This document shows, in pieces, positions 30,857 to 40,760 of a stretch of 64,000 nucleotides of DNA. Position numbers and translations under genes: made by a program. Position 1 is the first letter of the stretch. Each line of letters opens with the position of its first letter. Below the pieces are notes generated by a model. It searched no databases and was not told where the DNA came from. It worked only from the letters and a program-made list of their open reading frames with translations. The stretch is from Bradyrhizobium sp. CCBAU 051011 (GTDB lineage: Bacteria; Pseudomonadota; Alphaproteobacteria; Rhizobiales; Xanthobacteraceae). The stretch spans positions 5,002,501-5,066,500 of the forward strand of contig NZ_CP022222.1 of the NCBI RefSeq assembly GCF_009930815.1, written 5' to 3'.

Positions 30857-30994
30857 TTCCTTGCCGCCCTTGCGGTCAATTCGTTGCCGCCCTTGCGGTC
30901 AATTCGTTGCCGCTCTTGCGGTCAATTCGTTGCCGCTCTTGCGGTCAATTCGTTGCCGCTCTTGCGGTCAATTCGTTGCCGCTCTTGCGGTCAA
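30857..30994 (+). repeat. Six-copy 23-nt tandem repeat that can fold into small hairpins
   Basis: Copies start at 30857, 30880, 30903, 30926, 30949 and 30972; the last four are identical and the first two differ in the loop, plus one linker base in copy 1. Each unit is linker TTCG, then TTGCCGC, loop TCTT (CCTT in copies 1-2), GCGG, T, CAA, i.e. a 7-bp stem with a 1-nt bulge. The array ends 13 nt before the ATG of the cytochrome gene. Confidence 0.9.
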
Positions 30995-31007
30995 TACGGA
31001 TACTGGA

Positions 31008-31367
31008 ATGCGAATACCGTTCGTAATTGTTGCTTCCCTGGCCATCGTCTGGCCATGGCTGCCGACCGCCTCGTTTGCCCAACAGTCCATCCCAGCGGGC
31101 GCTGCAAATCCGCTGCCGCAAGCCGAAGCCTCGCCGGACGACATCGAAGGCGGGAAAATGTTCGCAACCACCTGCGGCTTTTGTCACGTGGATGGCGGCC
31201 GCCATGCTGGCAAAGGTCCGAAGCTGTCGAAGTCCGAGCGTAGCGACGAGTACATCATCGAGCGTATCAAGAAGGGTAAGGCGGGCGCCATGCCCGCGTA
31301 TGGCGGGGTGTTCAGTGACGGCCAGATCATCGCCATCCTGGCCTACATTCGAGGCCTCGATGACTAG
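31008..31367 (+). CDS. Periplasmic c-type cytochrome, electron acceptor of the PQQ dehydrogenase
   Basis: 119 residues. The ATG at 31008 opens a signal peptide (MRIPFVIVASLAIVWPWLPTASFA). One haem-c site C56-G-F-C59-H60 and a likely axial Met at about 95 (KAGAMPAYGG). Class I cytochrome, equivalent in position to XoxG. Longer in-frame extensions run into the tandem repeat and are rejected. A weak GGA at 30998-31000 is the only ribosome-site match. Confidence 0.85.
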   Translation: MRIPFVIVASLAIVWPWLPTASFAQQSIPAGAANPLPQAEASPDDIEGGKMFATTCGFCHVDGGRHAGKGPKLSKSERSDEYIIERIKKGKAGAMPAYGGVFSDGQIIAILAYIRGLDD

Positions 31368-32166
31368 GGCGTTTTCCGCAGCCTGGAAACCGCGATGTCG
31401 TCTCATCAGATACGCGGCAAGCCTCTCACTGCTGGTGCTCTGCAACGCTTCGGCGGATGCCCGCTCGCTGGAAGCCGTCATCGAGCGCGGCGCGTTGACG
31501 CTCTGCGCCAGCCCCAACGCGCTGCCATTTGCGAGCAAGACCGGACCGGTCCCCGGATTTCAGATCGAGCTCGGCGAGAAAATTGCCGAGCAGCTCGGTG
31601 TCAAGCTGACGCGGGAGTGGGTGGTCAGCGCGATCCAGTATCGCCGTGCCGACTGCGACCTCGTGCTCGACGTCATCGCCCGCAAGGATACACCGCCCGC
31701 CGGCGGTGTGCAGGTATCGCGCCCCTATCATCGCAGCGGCGTCGTGCTCGCGGTGCGGGGGGATTCGCCGGCGTCGTCGCTGGCAAGTCTCGGTTCCGAT
31801 CAGCGGGTCGGGGTGCCGGTCGGCTCGCTGGTCTCCATGACGCTCGCCAAGGGCGGCGCCGCCACGTCTCCGTTCGGATACGAGGACGATATTGTCGCAG
31901 CGTTGGCCAATCGCGAGATCGAGGCGGCTGCCGTCACACCGATGACGGTCGGTTGGTTCAACCTGCAGCATGCCGACAAGCCGTTGCGCCTGATCCCGGC
32001 GTTCGACAACGATCAGGATTTGAACTGGAATATTGCCGCCGGGCTGCTTCGCCCCGACGACAAGCTGCGAGCGCGTGTCGACGCGGCAATCGAGGCCCTG
32101 CTGGCTGATGGCACCATCGCGCGGATCTATGCGCGCTACGGCGTCGAGCTGCGACCTCCGCAGTAG
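31360..32166 (+). CDS. Quinoprotein dehydrogenase-associated binding protein (XoxJ-like)
   Basis: 268 residues from ATG 31360, overlapping the cytochrome stop by 8 nt. N-terminal membrane/signal segment (AASLSLLVLCNASADA), then a family 3-like solute-binding fold: LTLCASPNALPFASK, GFQIELGEKIAEQLGV, DLVLDVIARKD. This is the signature of the putative binding protein found beside PQQ dehydrogenases (XoxJ/MxaJ). In that system it is thought to help activate the dehydrogenase. No transporter genes accompany it. Confidence 0.82.
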   Translation: MTRAFSAAWKPRCRLIRYAASLSLLVLCNASADARSLEAVIERGALTLCASPNALPFASKTGPVPGFQIELGEKIAEQLGVKLTREWVVSAIQYRRADCDLVLDVIARKDTPPAGGVQVSRPYHRSGVVLAVRGDSPASSLASLGSDQRVGVPVGSLVSMTLAKGGAATSPFGYEDDIVAALANREIEAAAVTPMTVGWFNLQHADKPLRLIPAFDNDQDLNWNIAAGLLRPDDKLRARVDAAIEALLADGTIARIYARYGVELRPPQ

Positions 32167-32273
32167 GGCGCGATATCGCCGCGCCGGCTAATCCGCCCCA
32201 CGATCTGAATATCAGGGTTGAGCAACGGCCGCTCGTCCCTGCATAATCTCCCACTCAGCCGGAGGAAACACCA

Positions 32274-33272
32274 ATGCAAACGCGGGTCTTTGGGCGGACG
32301 GGACTGCAGCTCTCGGTGCTGGGTTTTGGCTGCGGCGCGGTGGGCGGATTGATGGTGCGCGGCGATGCGGCCGACCAGGAGCGGACGGTTGCGCGGGCGA
32401 TCGCCGCCGGCGTCAATTACTTCGACACTGCGGTGCAGTATGGCGATGGCGAATCCGAAAAGAACCTTGGCCGCATTTTGCAGAAGCTGAAACCGGCTGA
32501 TGTGGTCGTCGGCACCAAGGTGCGGCTGCCGCCCAGCGATCGTGGCCGCATCGATGAGGCAGTGAGGATATCGCTCGAAGGCAGTCTGGCGCGGTTGCGG
32601 CTCGAGCGGGTCGATATCCTTCATCTGCACAATCCCGTAACCGAACAGGGCGGCGGACCGGCGCTGAGCGTGCGGCAGGTGCTCGACGACGTCGTGCCGG
32701 CGTTCGAGCGGCTGCGGCAGCAGGGCAAGATCCGGTTTCTCGGCATGACGGCGCTCGGCGATACCGCGGCGCTGCATCAGGTGATGGATGCCCGCGTGTT
32801 CGACAGCGCGCAGGTCGTCTACAACATGCTCAATCCATCGGCCGCGGAGGAATTACCGCAAAGCTATCCGGCGCAGGACTATGTACGGTTGTTCGACCAC
32901 ACAAAGGCTGCCGGCGTCGGCGTCGTGGGCATCCGCGTGCTGGCCGGCGGCGCGCTGTCGGGTTCGGCCGAGCGCCACCCAATTGCGGGCGCCGCGCCGG
33001 AGCCGATCGGTTCGGCATTCAGTTACGATGCCGACATCGATCGCGCACGCCGCCTGATGCCGCTGATCGAGGAGGGGTTTGCGGCCAGCCTGACGGAAGC
33101 CGCGACGCGGTTTGCACTGTCGCACCCGGCGATGGGCACGATCCTTGTCGGCATGGCGACGCCGCAACAGTTCGAGGACGCGCTCGCCGCGACCGAAAAA
33201 GGCCCATTGCCGCAGGCGGCGCTCGATCGGCTGTCGGAGTTGAGGCAGGCGTTTGCGGGCGAGTCGCGTTGA
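32274..33272 (+). CDS. Aldo/keto reductase
   Basis: 332 residues, TIM-barrel reductase. Catalytic Asp/Tyr in FDTAVQYG (Y at about 57), Lys in VVVGTKV, His in LHLHNPV. GGAGG at 32260-32264 precedes ATG 32274. NAD(P)H-dependent carbonyl reduction is implied; substrate unknown. It follows the dehydrogenase operon by 107 nt and could act in the same pathway, but this is a guess. Confidence 0.8.
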   Translation: MQTRVFGRTGLQLSVLGFGCGAVGGLMVRGDAADQERTVARAIAAGVNYFDTAVQYGDGESEKNLGRILQKLKPADVVVGTKVRLPPSDRGRIDEAVRISLEGSLARLRLERVDILHLHNPVTEQGGGPALSVRQVLDDVVPAFERLRQQGKIRFLGMTALGDTAALHQVMDARVFDSAQVVYNMLNPSAAEELPQSYPAQDYVRLFDHTKAAGVGVVGIRVLAGGALSGSAERHPIAGAAPEPIGSAFSYDADIDRARRLMPLIEEGFAASLTEAATRFALSHPAMGTILVGMATPQQFEDALAATEKGPLPQAALDRLSELRQAFAGESR

Positions 33273-33291
33273 TCGAGCCGATTGAGAATTG

Positions 33292-33318
33292 ATGGGTATC
33301 GTTTCGCCCCACCCATCC
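33292..33318. repeat. GATGGGT...ACCCATC intergenic repeat, copy 3
   Basis: Arms 33292-33298 and 33312-33318 with TATCGTTTCGCCC between. Lies between the convergent reductase and SMP-30 genes. Confidence 0.7.
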
Positions 33319-33339
33319 TACGCCCAACGATGGCAAGCG

Positions 33340-34182
33340 TCAGGGATAACCGGCGCCGCCAATTTCGACATCGACCACGTCGATCCGCGCGGATGATTTG
33401 CGTTGCCGTAGTTCTTCGTACGATGTCGCGGCGCTCAGGCAGAAGAGCGTTTTTCGCTCAGCGCCGCCAAGGACGCAGGCAAGCGCCCGGCGGCCGGGGA
33501 CTTCTATTCGCTGCAATTCGTGCCCCTCGGCGTCGAGGCGAATGAAGGCGTCTTCCTCGAAGGCTGCGACCCACACGGCGCCTTCCTGATCAAGGCAGAT
33601 GCCATCGGGAGATTTCATGCTGCCGAAGCGCCCACGCAGCTTCAGGCTGCCGTCGGCAGCAATGTCGTAATCGTTGAGACATCCGCCATCCATCTCGGCC
33701 ACGACGAGCCGGCTGTGATCGGCCGAGACGGCGATGCCGTTGGGAAACCGCAAGCCTTCGGCCACGACGCGGACCGCGCCGTCGGGCGTCACCAGAAGGA
33801 TGCGGCCGGGAGCGCCGCGATCGGGCGGTGGCGGCAGATCGAAGCCGAGATCGCCGACATAGGCACGCCCCAGCCCATCGACGATCATGTCGTCGATGGT
33901 GCCGGTCGCGATTCCCGAGAGATCGGCGTAAAGCGACAGCGCGCCGTCGCGGTGGGCCAAGAGGCGCTTGCGGAACATCGTCAGCACGAGCACCGTGCCG
34001 TCCGGCAGCACGCCGAGGCCGCACGGCGTGTCGTCGTCGAGTTTCGCATGCTGCTCGCATTCGCCTGACGGGGAGAGGCTGAGCAGCGTGCGCTCCATGC
34101 AGTCGACGAACCAGAGCCGGCCCGCATGCCAGCGCGGCCCTTCATAGTAGCGTCCGCCGTCGAGCACGCAGCGCAGGTTCAT
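33340..34182 (-). CDS. SMP-30/gluconolactonase-type beta-propeller hydrolase
   Basis: 280 residues. YYEGPRWHAGRLWFVDCMERTL holds the metal-binding Glu of the SMP-30 family; further motifs are FPNGIAVSADHSRLVVAEM (Asn ligand) and SPDGICLDQEGAVWVAAF (Asp ligand). A lactone hydrolysis role is inferred. It lies 3 nt downstream of the quinone reductase gene on the same strand, so they form one operon. Confidence 0.8.
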   Translation of the reverse strand: MNLRCVLDGGRYYEGPRWHAGRLWFVDCMERTLLSLSPSGECEQHAKLDDDTPCGLGVLPDGTVLVLTMFRKRLLAHRDGALSLYADLSGIATGTIDDMIVDGLGRAYVGDLGFDLPPPPDRGAPGRILLVTPDGAVRVVAEGLRFPNGIAVSADHSRLVVAEMDGGCLNDYDIAADGSLKLRGRFGSMKSPDGICLDQEGAVWVAAFEEDAFIRLDAEGHELQRIEVPGRRALACVLGGAERKTLFCLSAATSYEELRQRKSSARIDVVDVEIGGAGYP

Positions 34183-34185
34183 CGG

Positions 34186-35154
34186 CTACAATGTCACCAC
34201 GATCTTGCCGAGGTGCTTGTTGGCTTCCATGTGTTCGAACGCTTTTCCGATCTCGGCGAACGGATAGACCTTGTCGATCGGCAGCTGCAGCTTTCGCGAT
34301 TCCACCGCGCCCCAGATGTCTTTCCGGACCTCGTCAAAAATCTCGCGGATCTCCTCGATGGTGCGGGTGCGGAAGGTGACGCCGATATAGTTGATGCGGC
34401 GGGCGGCGTGGAGGTCGAAATTGAAATCGGCATGGGTGCCGCCGAGCCGGCCGACATTAACGATGCGGCCCTTGACCTTGGTGGCTTTCAGATTCTGGTT
34501 CGCGACCGGACCTGAGACCTGATCGACGATCAGATCGACGCCTTCGCCGCCGGTAGCTTGCAACACCTGATCGACCCAGCCGGGATCCTTGGAATCCACC
34601 GCGAGGTCGGCGCCGAATTCCTTCAGGCGGCCGCGGCGCATCGCATCCGTCGAGGAGCCGATCACGAGTTTTGCACCTTTGAACTTCGCGATCTGCATCG
34701 CCATCAGCCCGACGCCGGAACTGGCGCCCTGGATCAGCACGCTCTGGCCCGGCTGCAGCGCGCCGTTGGTGACAACTGCATTGTGCATGGTGGCGAGCGC
34801 GACGGGGAGGGTGGCGGCCTCCTCGAAATTCATGTTCGAGGGCGCGCGGAACAGCCGGCCGTGGTCCGCTAGCGTGTACTCGGCAAACGCAGCGCCCCCG
34901 GAGCCCATGATCTTGTCGCCGACCTTAACACCTTTTGCGTCGGGGCCGAGCTCGGCGACTTCGCCCGCCCATTCCATGCCGAGCACGGTGCCGACGCCGC
35001 CGGCCGCGCCATGCACATGACCCTTGGTCATGCCGAGATCGGCGCGGTTGAGGCCGCAGGCATGGACCTTGACCAGGACCTGCGTGCCCTTCGGTGTGGG
35101 CTTTGCAACCTCGGTGATTTCGGCGCCGTTGGCGCCATAGACATAGGCTTTCAT
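34186..35154 (-). CDS. Quinone oxidoreductase / zinc-independent alcohol dehydrogenase-family protein
   Basis: 322 residues of the medium-chain dehydrogenase fold, no zinc Cys/His set. GroES-like N-terminus (VLVKVHACGLNRADLGMTKG), nucleotide motif GASSGVGLMAMQIAK near residue 140, then LKEFGADLAVDSK. Probably NADPH-dependent. Cotranscribed with the SMP-30 gene, and possibly with the nitronate monooxygenase-like gene 33 nt upstream. Confidence 0.82.
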   Translation of the reverse strand: MKAYVYGANGAEITEVAKPTPKGTQVLVKVHACGLNRADLGMTKGHVHGAAGGVGTVLGMEWAGEVAELGPDAKGVKVGDKIMGSGGAAFAEYTLADHGRLFRAPSNMNFEEAATLPVALATMHNAVVTNGALQPGQSVLIQGASSGVGLMAMQIAKFKGAKLVIGSSTDAMRRGRLKEFGADLAVDSKDPGWVDQVLQATGGEGVDLIVDQVSGPVANQNLKATKVKGRIVNVGRLGGTHADFNFDLHAARRINYIGVTFRTRTIEEIREIFDEVRKDIWGAVESRKLQLPIDKVYPFAEIGKAFEHMEANKHLGKIVVTL

Positions 35155-35187
35155 GGGCTCTTCTCTGTTATTGAGCGAACAGACCGT

Positions 35188-36552
<1,365 letters not shown>

Positions 36553-37749
36553 ATGGATCATCGGAGCGTACCGGACCCTGTTTACAGCGTTCCCCTCGAC
36601 CGCAAGGCTCTGCTCGGGCACGATCTGCCAAGCGCATGGTGGCTCTCCGCGGATTCATTGCCACGCTTCCCGATCCACACGGGAGATAACAGCGCGGGCA
36701 ATGGCGGCAAAGGTTATTTTGCCGGGAGCCTGATCAATAGCAGCTACGCCGGTTTCGAACCGCTCAACGTGGCGTGGGCGGGCGGCCATGCGACAGCCCT
36801 CGCGCATCAGACGAATATCGCGTATTTCGATCAGTCCGCCACCCAGATCGCGGGAGTTGGCGGTGATGGCGGCAATTGGAATGCCGCCCTGGGCGGAAGC
36901 GTCGGCACATTCGGGTCCGTCGGTACTGGCGCCATCGCCACCGGTCACAACAGCGCGGGCAATGGTGGCGATGGCTACTTCTTCGGAGCAATGGTGCATG
37001 CTCCTGTCGCGGTCTATGCCCCGATCAACATTGCTGTGGCGGGATATAATTCCAGTGCCCACGCCGATCAGGCAAACAATGTGGTGCTCGATCAATCCGC
37101 GTTTCAGATGGCCGGCGTTGGGGGTGATGGCGGGAACGGCAATGCCGCGATCGGTGGAGGTTTGTCTGTCTCCGGTCACGGCGGGATGGCCTCCAATGTG
37201 ATCGCGAGCGGGGATAACCAGGCCGGCAACGGCGGAGACGGATACGCTTACGGGGGCTTCGTTCACGCGTCCTTTGCGTTGTACTATCCGATCAACATCG
37301 CGGTGGCGGGATACAATTCCACGGCCAACGCCGAACAGACAAACAATGTGGTGTTCGATCAATCCGCTTTTCAGATGGCCGGCGTCGGGGGTGATGGCGG
37401 GAACGGCAATCATGCGAGCGGCGGAACGGCGGACATATTCTCTTCCATCTTCGACCTGATCGGCTCTGACGTCATCGCGACCGGCAACAACGGCGCTGGC
37501 AACGGCGGCAACGGCCATTTCTCCGGAAGCCTCGTCGACATCGATGTGGCGATCTACGCCCCGATCAACATTGCGATCGCCGGCTACAATTCAACAGCAG
37601 AGGCTTATCAGAGCAATAATGTCCAGTTCGATCAGAGCACGATCCAGATCGCTGGAATCGGTGGCGACGGCGGCCACGGCAACACCGCGTTTGGCGGCGA
37701 TTTCGCCATGCACCTGTTGTCGGACCTTCACTTGCTGGATCATGCCTAG
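36553..37749 (+). CDS. Glycine-rich four-repeat protein, probable type I secretion substrate
   Basis: 398 residues from ATG 36553. No signal peptide. Four repeats of about 72 residues at 44-115, 131-202, 220-291 and 311-382, separated by variable 15-20-residue linkers. Each begins G-x-N-x-A-G-N-G-G-x-G, passes through P-[IL]-N-[IV]-A-x-A-G and Q-x-N-N-V-x-[FL]-D-Q-S, and ends A-G-[VI]-G-G-D-G-G-x-x-N-x-A-x-G-G. The Gly/Asp-rich ends recall RTX calcium repeats but do not form the nonapeptide array. C-terminus short and hydrophobic (FAMHLLSDLHLLDHA), as in many type I signals. Family not recognised. Upstream of a related gene and a type I exporter. Confidence 0.65.
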   Translation: MDHRSVPDPVYSVPLDRKALLGHDLPSAWWLSADSLPRFPIHTGDNSAGNGGKGYFAGSLINSSYAGFEPLNVAWAGGHATALAHQTNIAYFDQSATQIAGVGGDGGNWNAALGGSVGTFGSVGTGAIATGHNSAGNGGDGYFFGAMVHAPVAVYAPINIAVAGYNSSAHADQANNVVLDQSAFQMAGVGGDGGNGNAAIGGGLSVSGHGGMASNVIASGDNQAGNGGDGYAYGGFVHASFALYYPINIAVAGYNSTANAEQTNNVVFDQSAFQMAGVGGDGGNGNHASGGTADIFSSIFDLIGSDVIATGNNGAGNGGNGHFSGSLVDIDVAIYAPINIAIAGYNSTAEAYQSNNVQFDQSTIQIAGIGGDGGHGNTAFGGDFAMHLLSDLHLLDHA

Positions 37750-38048
37750 CGCCTTCTCCGTTTCGATAGAAGCGAAGCGGCGATCCGGATTTTGATCTGC
37801 CACGTTTTCCTGACGCGAACGGTCTCCACCCCCGGATCAGGTCCGGGGCATGCTTCGCTTGAAAAACACTTCTGGCGGCATTGGAATTCACCGTGGCTCG
37901 GCGGCGATTAGGATAGCACTTCGGGCGTACACGGTTCGCAAAAGGATGGCATCAGCTTTGGTGGCTAGACCAATCCCGAATCGAAATCCAAAACTCGTGC
38001 CGTCCACATTGGGACGTACAGTGTGCAAACCAGCTCAGGGAGACTGAC
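37750..38048. other. Intergenic between the two repeat-protein genes, with hairpin
   Basis: Contains hairpin CCCCGGA-TCAGG-TCCGGGG at 37830-37848, similar to a dispersed repeat of this bacterial group. GGGAGA at 38039-38044 is the ribosome site of the next gene. Confidence 0.5.
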
Positions 38049-38561
38049 ATGGCAAAGGCAAAGGCATCGTTTCCTTCCGACACGATCGCGTTCAAGATTT
38101 CGACCGGCGGCAACAGCGCAGGCAACGGTGGAGACGGCGTCAACAAGGGCGACATCACCAGCAAGCCCAGTATCGAGTTCAACCCGTACAACAAGGCTGA
38201 TGGCGCCGACGTCGACGTCAAGACCGGCGACCACGTTTATCAGAAGGCCTATTGGGACGCCGGGGGCGCGAATGCGAAGGCGGAGAAGGATTCGAAAGCG
38301 GAGGGTGGAAAAGCCGTATCGAATGGCGATCAGGAATCGGACAGCGGCCACAACAAATCCGACGTGGATGCCAACACGAAGGCCTATCAGGAAAACTACC
38401 TCAAGGTGGACATGAGTCAGAACGTGTGGGCCGGCATCGGCGGCGAAGGCGGAGACGAAAACTACGCGAAAGGTGGTGACGTTGACGTCAATATCCTGAA
38501 CGACTCGCTCAACAGTCACGAGACCTACTATATCGACGATTCAGGCATGGGACACGGCTGA
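38049..38561 (+). CDS. Small acidic Gly-rich protein related to the four-repeat protein
   Basis: 170 residues, no signal peptide. It keeps both ends of the neighbour's repeat once: GGNSAGNGGDG at about 19-29 and QNVWAGIGGEGGDENYAKGGD at about 124-144, with P-Y-N at the place of P-I-N. The middle is charged (AKAEKDSKAEGGKAVSNGDQESDSG), rich in Asp/Lys/Asn, and probably extended. Likely a second secreted product of the same exporter. A hairpin follows its stop, before the exporter genes. Confidence 0.6.
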   Translation: MAKAKASFPSDTIAFKISTGGNSAGNGGDGVNKGDITSKPSIEFNPYNKADGADVDVKTGDHVYQKAYWDAGGANAKAEKDSKAEGGKAVSNGDQESDSGHNKSDVDANTKAYQENYLKVDMSQNVWAGIGGEGGDENYAKGGDVDVNILNDSLNSHETYYIDDSGMGHG

Positions 38562-38580
38562 TCGACGTTTCCGAGGGGCA

Positions 38581-38611
38581 GAGAACCCGGCAGCGGGGGC
38601 TGCCGGTTCTC
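38581..38611 (+). terminator. Hairpin between the substrate and exporter genes
   Basis: GAGAACC-C-GGCAGC pairs with GCTGCC-GGTTCTC (one bulged C) with a G-rich loop. No T-run follows, so it may attenuate or protect the substrate mRNA instead of ending transcription fully. Confidence 0.5.
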
Positions 38612-38680
38612 ACTTCGCCAGCGAAGTCGGCGGACGACGGGGCGGTAAGGATCGGGCTTTAGATTTTTGGCGGGAACGCA

Positions 38681-40477
38681 ATGCTGACGCCACCGCTTCG
38701 CCTGCAAACGATGTCACCAGCGCGGACGCCGTTGAAAGCGGCATTGCGGGCCTGCGCAGGGTCGCTCGCGCTCGTTTTCGCGTATAGCTGCAGCTACAAT
38801 CTCCTTCTTCTCGCACCTTCGATCTATCTGCTTCAGATCTATGATCGCGTCCTGGCGAGTCGCAGCGGCGCTACGCTCCTGATGCTGACGCTGATCGTTG
38901 CGTTTGCCGTCGTGGTTGGCGGCGTGCTCGATGCACTGCGCCGCGCTGCATTGGGCCGGATGGGCGAGTGGCTTGAAGAAGAGCTCCATCCGGCGGCGCT
39001 CTCCGCGTGCTTCACATACGCCCATGACGCCGATCGGGCGCGGGCAACCGAAGCCTATCGCGATCTTGCGACCCTGCGTCAGTTCGCTCAGTCCGGAGCC
39101 TGCTCGACGCTGTTTGACGCGCTCTGGACGCCGCTCTTCCTCGGCGTTCTCTTCCTCGTGCATCCCTTGCTGGGCGTAATCGGCACACTCAGCGCGTTGT
39201 CCCTGCTTGGTCTAGGGCTTGCCGGAGACCGGCTCACACAAGGCCCGCTGGCTCGATCGGCTGCTGCGCTGACGAGGAGCCAGGGATGGTTCGGCGCGGC
39301 CGTCGGAAACCTCCACGTGATCCGGGCCATGGGAATGCTCGACGGCGCTGCGCGCCTGATCCGCCAGGCTGCGCAGGATGCGCGGAGCGAGCAAGAGGTG
39401 GCTCAGCGCCGCAACGAAACCATCATGCTGATCTCCAAACCGGTGCGGGCGCTAACGCAGGTAGTGATCATGGGCACTGCCGCATGGCTCGTTCTCGATC
39501 AGGGCAGAAGTCCCGCCATCATTTTTGCCGCGAGCATGCTGTTCGGACGCGCGCTCCCGCCCATTGAAGGGGCGATCATGGGATGGAAGGCATTCGCGAT
39601 GGCTCTTTCCGCTTATCGCCGGCTCAACGACGTCATGTCCGCGGTCACTCCGGCTGCGAGCGCCAGGGCTCTCCCGGACAGACCGAAGGGCGATCTCATC
39701 GTCAACAATATCGGCGCCGCCCTGCCTGGATCGCACCACCTGTTCGTGAAGGGTGTGTCGTTTCGTCTCGCGCCAGGTGAATGCCTTGGGATCATCGGTC
39801 CATCGGGTTCTGGCAAATCGACGCTCGGCAAGATCATCGCCGGAATCTCCACTCCAACGGCAGGCTCGGTGCTGCTCGATGGCATCGACATTTCATCCGT
39901 GCGCCATTTGGGCGGCGGCCGGCGGCTTGGATATCTGCCGCAGGATATCGATCTCTTCGGAGAAACCGTAAAGGACATCATTGCACGGCTGGACGACGCC
40001 GATTTGCAGAAGGTCATTGAAGCAGCAAAGCTGGCCGGCATTCACGAGACGATCATCCGGCTGCCGCAGGCATACGATACGGTCGTTGTTGGCGGAGGCG
40101 CCAATCTGCCGCGCGGGTTTCGGCTGCGCCTCGGTCTTGCACGCGCGTTTTTCGGCGACCCGCACCTCGTAGTTCTCGACGAGCCTAACTCCAGCCTCGA
40201 CGCGCTCGGCGAGCGCATGCTTTTCGACGCTATTGAATGGATGAAGGCGGCCAATACGACTGTCATCATCATCACCCACCGGATCGGGATCCTCGGCGCA
40301 ACGGACAAGATTGCCATCATGCAGGATGGTGCTGTCAGCGCATTCGGCGACAGCAGGGAGATTTTTGAGAGGTGCCTGGCCCGGCCCCAGGTCGCTTCGC
40401 GCGATCCGGTACCGGGTCGCTCCGACCAGACATACGAAGGCGGCGTCGGCGCCTGGCCGCAGCCGAGCTTGCCGTGA
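38681..40477 (+). CDS. Type I secretion ABC exporter (PrtD-like) with degenerate C-loop
   Basis: 598 residues. Membrane domain to about 330 with PrtD-like features (SYNLLLLAPSIYLLQIYDRVLASRSGATLLMLT, WTPLFLGVLFLVHPLLG). ATPase: Walker A GPSGSGKST near 367-375, Q-loop YLPQDIDLF, Walker B LVVLDEPNSSLDALG, H-loop ITHR. The signature normally reads LSGGQ; here the matching stretch is NLPRGFRLRLGLARA, so only Leu and one Gly of LSGGQ remain. It works with the HlyD-like protein and an outer-membrane TolC, which is not in the window. Start at ATG 38681, with an alternative at 38711. Confidence 0.82.
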   Translation: MLTPPLRLQTMSPARTPLKAALRACAGSLALVFAYSCSYNLLLLAPSIYLLQIYDRVLASRSGATLLMLTLIVAFAVVVGGVLDALRRAALGRMGEWLEEELHPAALSACFTYAHDADRARATEAYRDLATLRQFAQSGACSTLFDALWTPLFLGVLFLVHPLLGVIGTLSALSLLGLGLAGDRLTQGPLARSAAALTRSQGWFGAAVGNLHVIRAMGMLDGAARLIRQAAQDARSEQEVAQRRNETIMLISKPVRALTQVVIMGTAAWLVLDQGRSPAIIFAASMLFGRALPPIEGAIMGWKAFAMALSAYRRLNDVMSAVTPAASARALPDRPKGDLIVNNIGAALPGSHHLFVKGVSFRLAPGECLGIIGPSGSGKSTLGKIIAGISTPTAGSVLLDGIDISSVRHLGGGRRLGYLPQDIDLFGETVKDIIARLDDADLQKVIEAAKLAGIHETIIRLPQAYDTVVVGGGANLPRGFRLRLGLARAFFGDPHLVVLDEPNSSLDALGERMLFDAIEWMKAANTTVIIITHRIGILGATDKIAIMQDGAVSAFGDSREIFERCLARPQVASRDPVPGRSDQTYEGGVGAWPQPSLP

Positions 40478-40502
40478 TCCGCGGCAAACATCCTCATGAT
40501 CG

Positions 40503-40760
40503 CTTTGCCCGAGGGGAATGGGATCTCATGAGAATTTCATTTGCTCACCTCGACATTCGGAAGGTTCAACGGTGGTTGAGATCGGCTCTGGCGCCCTGCG
40601 ACCGGCTTCGCGGTGTCATCCGGATCCGCATCGAACGTTTCCACTTTGCCCGAATGGGACGGGATTGTCTGAAGACAGCATTCGCTCACGCCGAGATTTG
40701 GAAGGTCCCACGGTGGCTGAGATCGGCGCCGCCGGCGCTCCGCGACAGGCTTCGCGGTAT
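40503..40760 (+). repeat. 141-nt in-frame tandem duplication in the HlyD-like gene
   Basis: CTTTGCCCGA at 40503 and 40644, GCTCAC at 40543 and 40684, and GGTGG...GAGATCGG near 40572 and 40713 align at a constant 141-nt offset. The copies have diverged at about a third of positions. Confidence 0.65.

Noticed and set aside
30857..30994. CRISPR array
   Set aside because: The 23-nt units are contiguous with no unique spacers and no cas genes nearby.
30807..31243. Protein reading through the tandem repeat
   Set aside because: The 23-nt unit shifts frame at each copy and gives a cyclic peptide in all frames; the cytochrome signal peptide starts after it.
36553..37749. RTX toxin or PE_PGRS-like protein
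   Set aside because: GGDGG blocks are single per 72-residue repeat and do not form the GGxGxDxux nonapeptide array.
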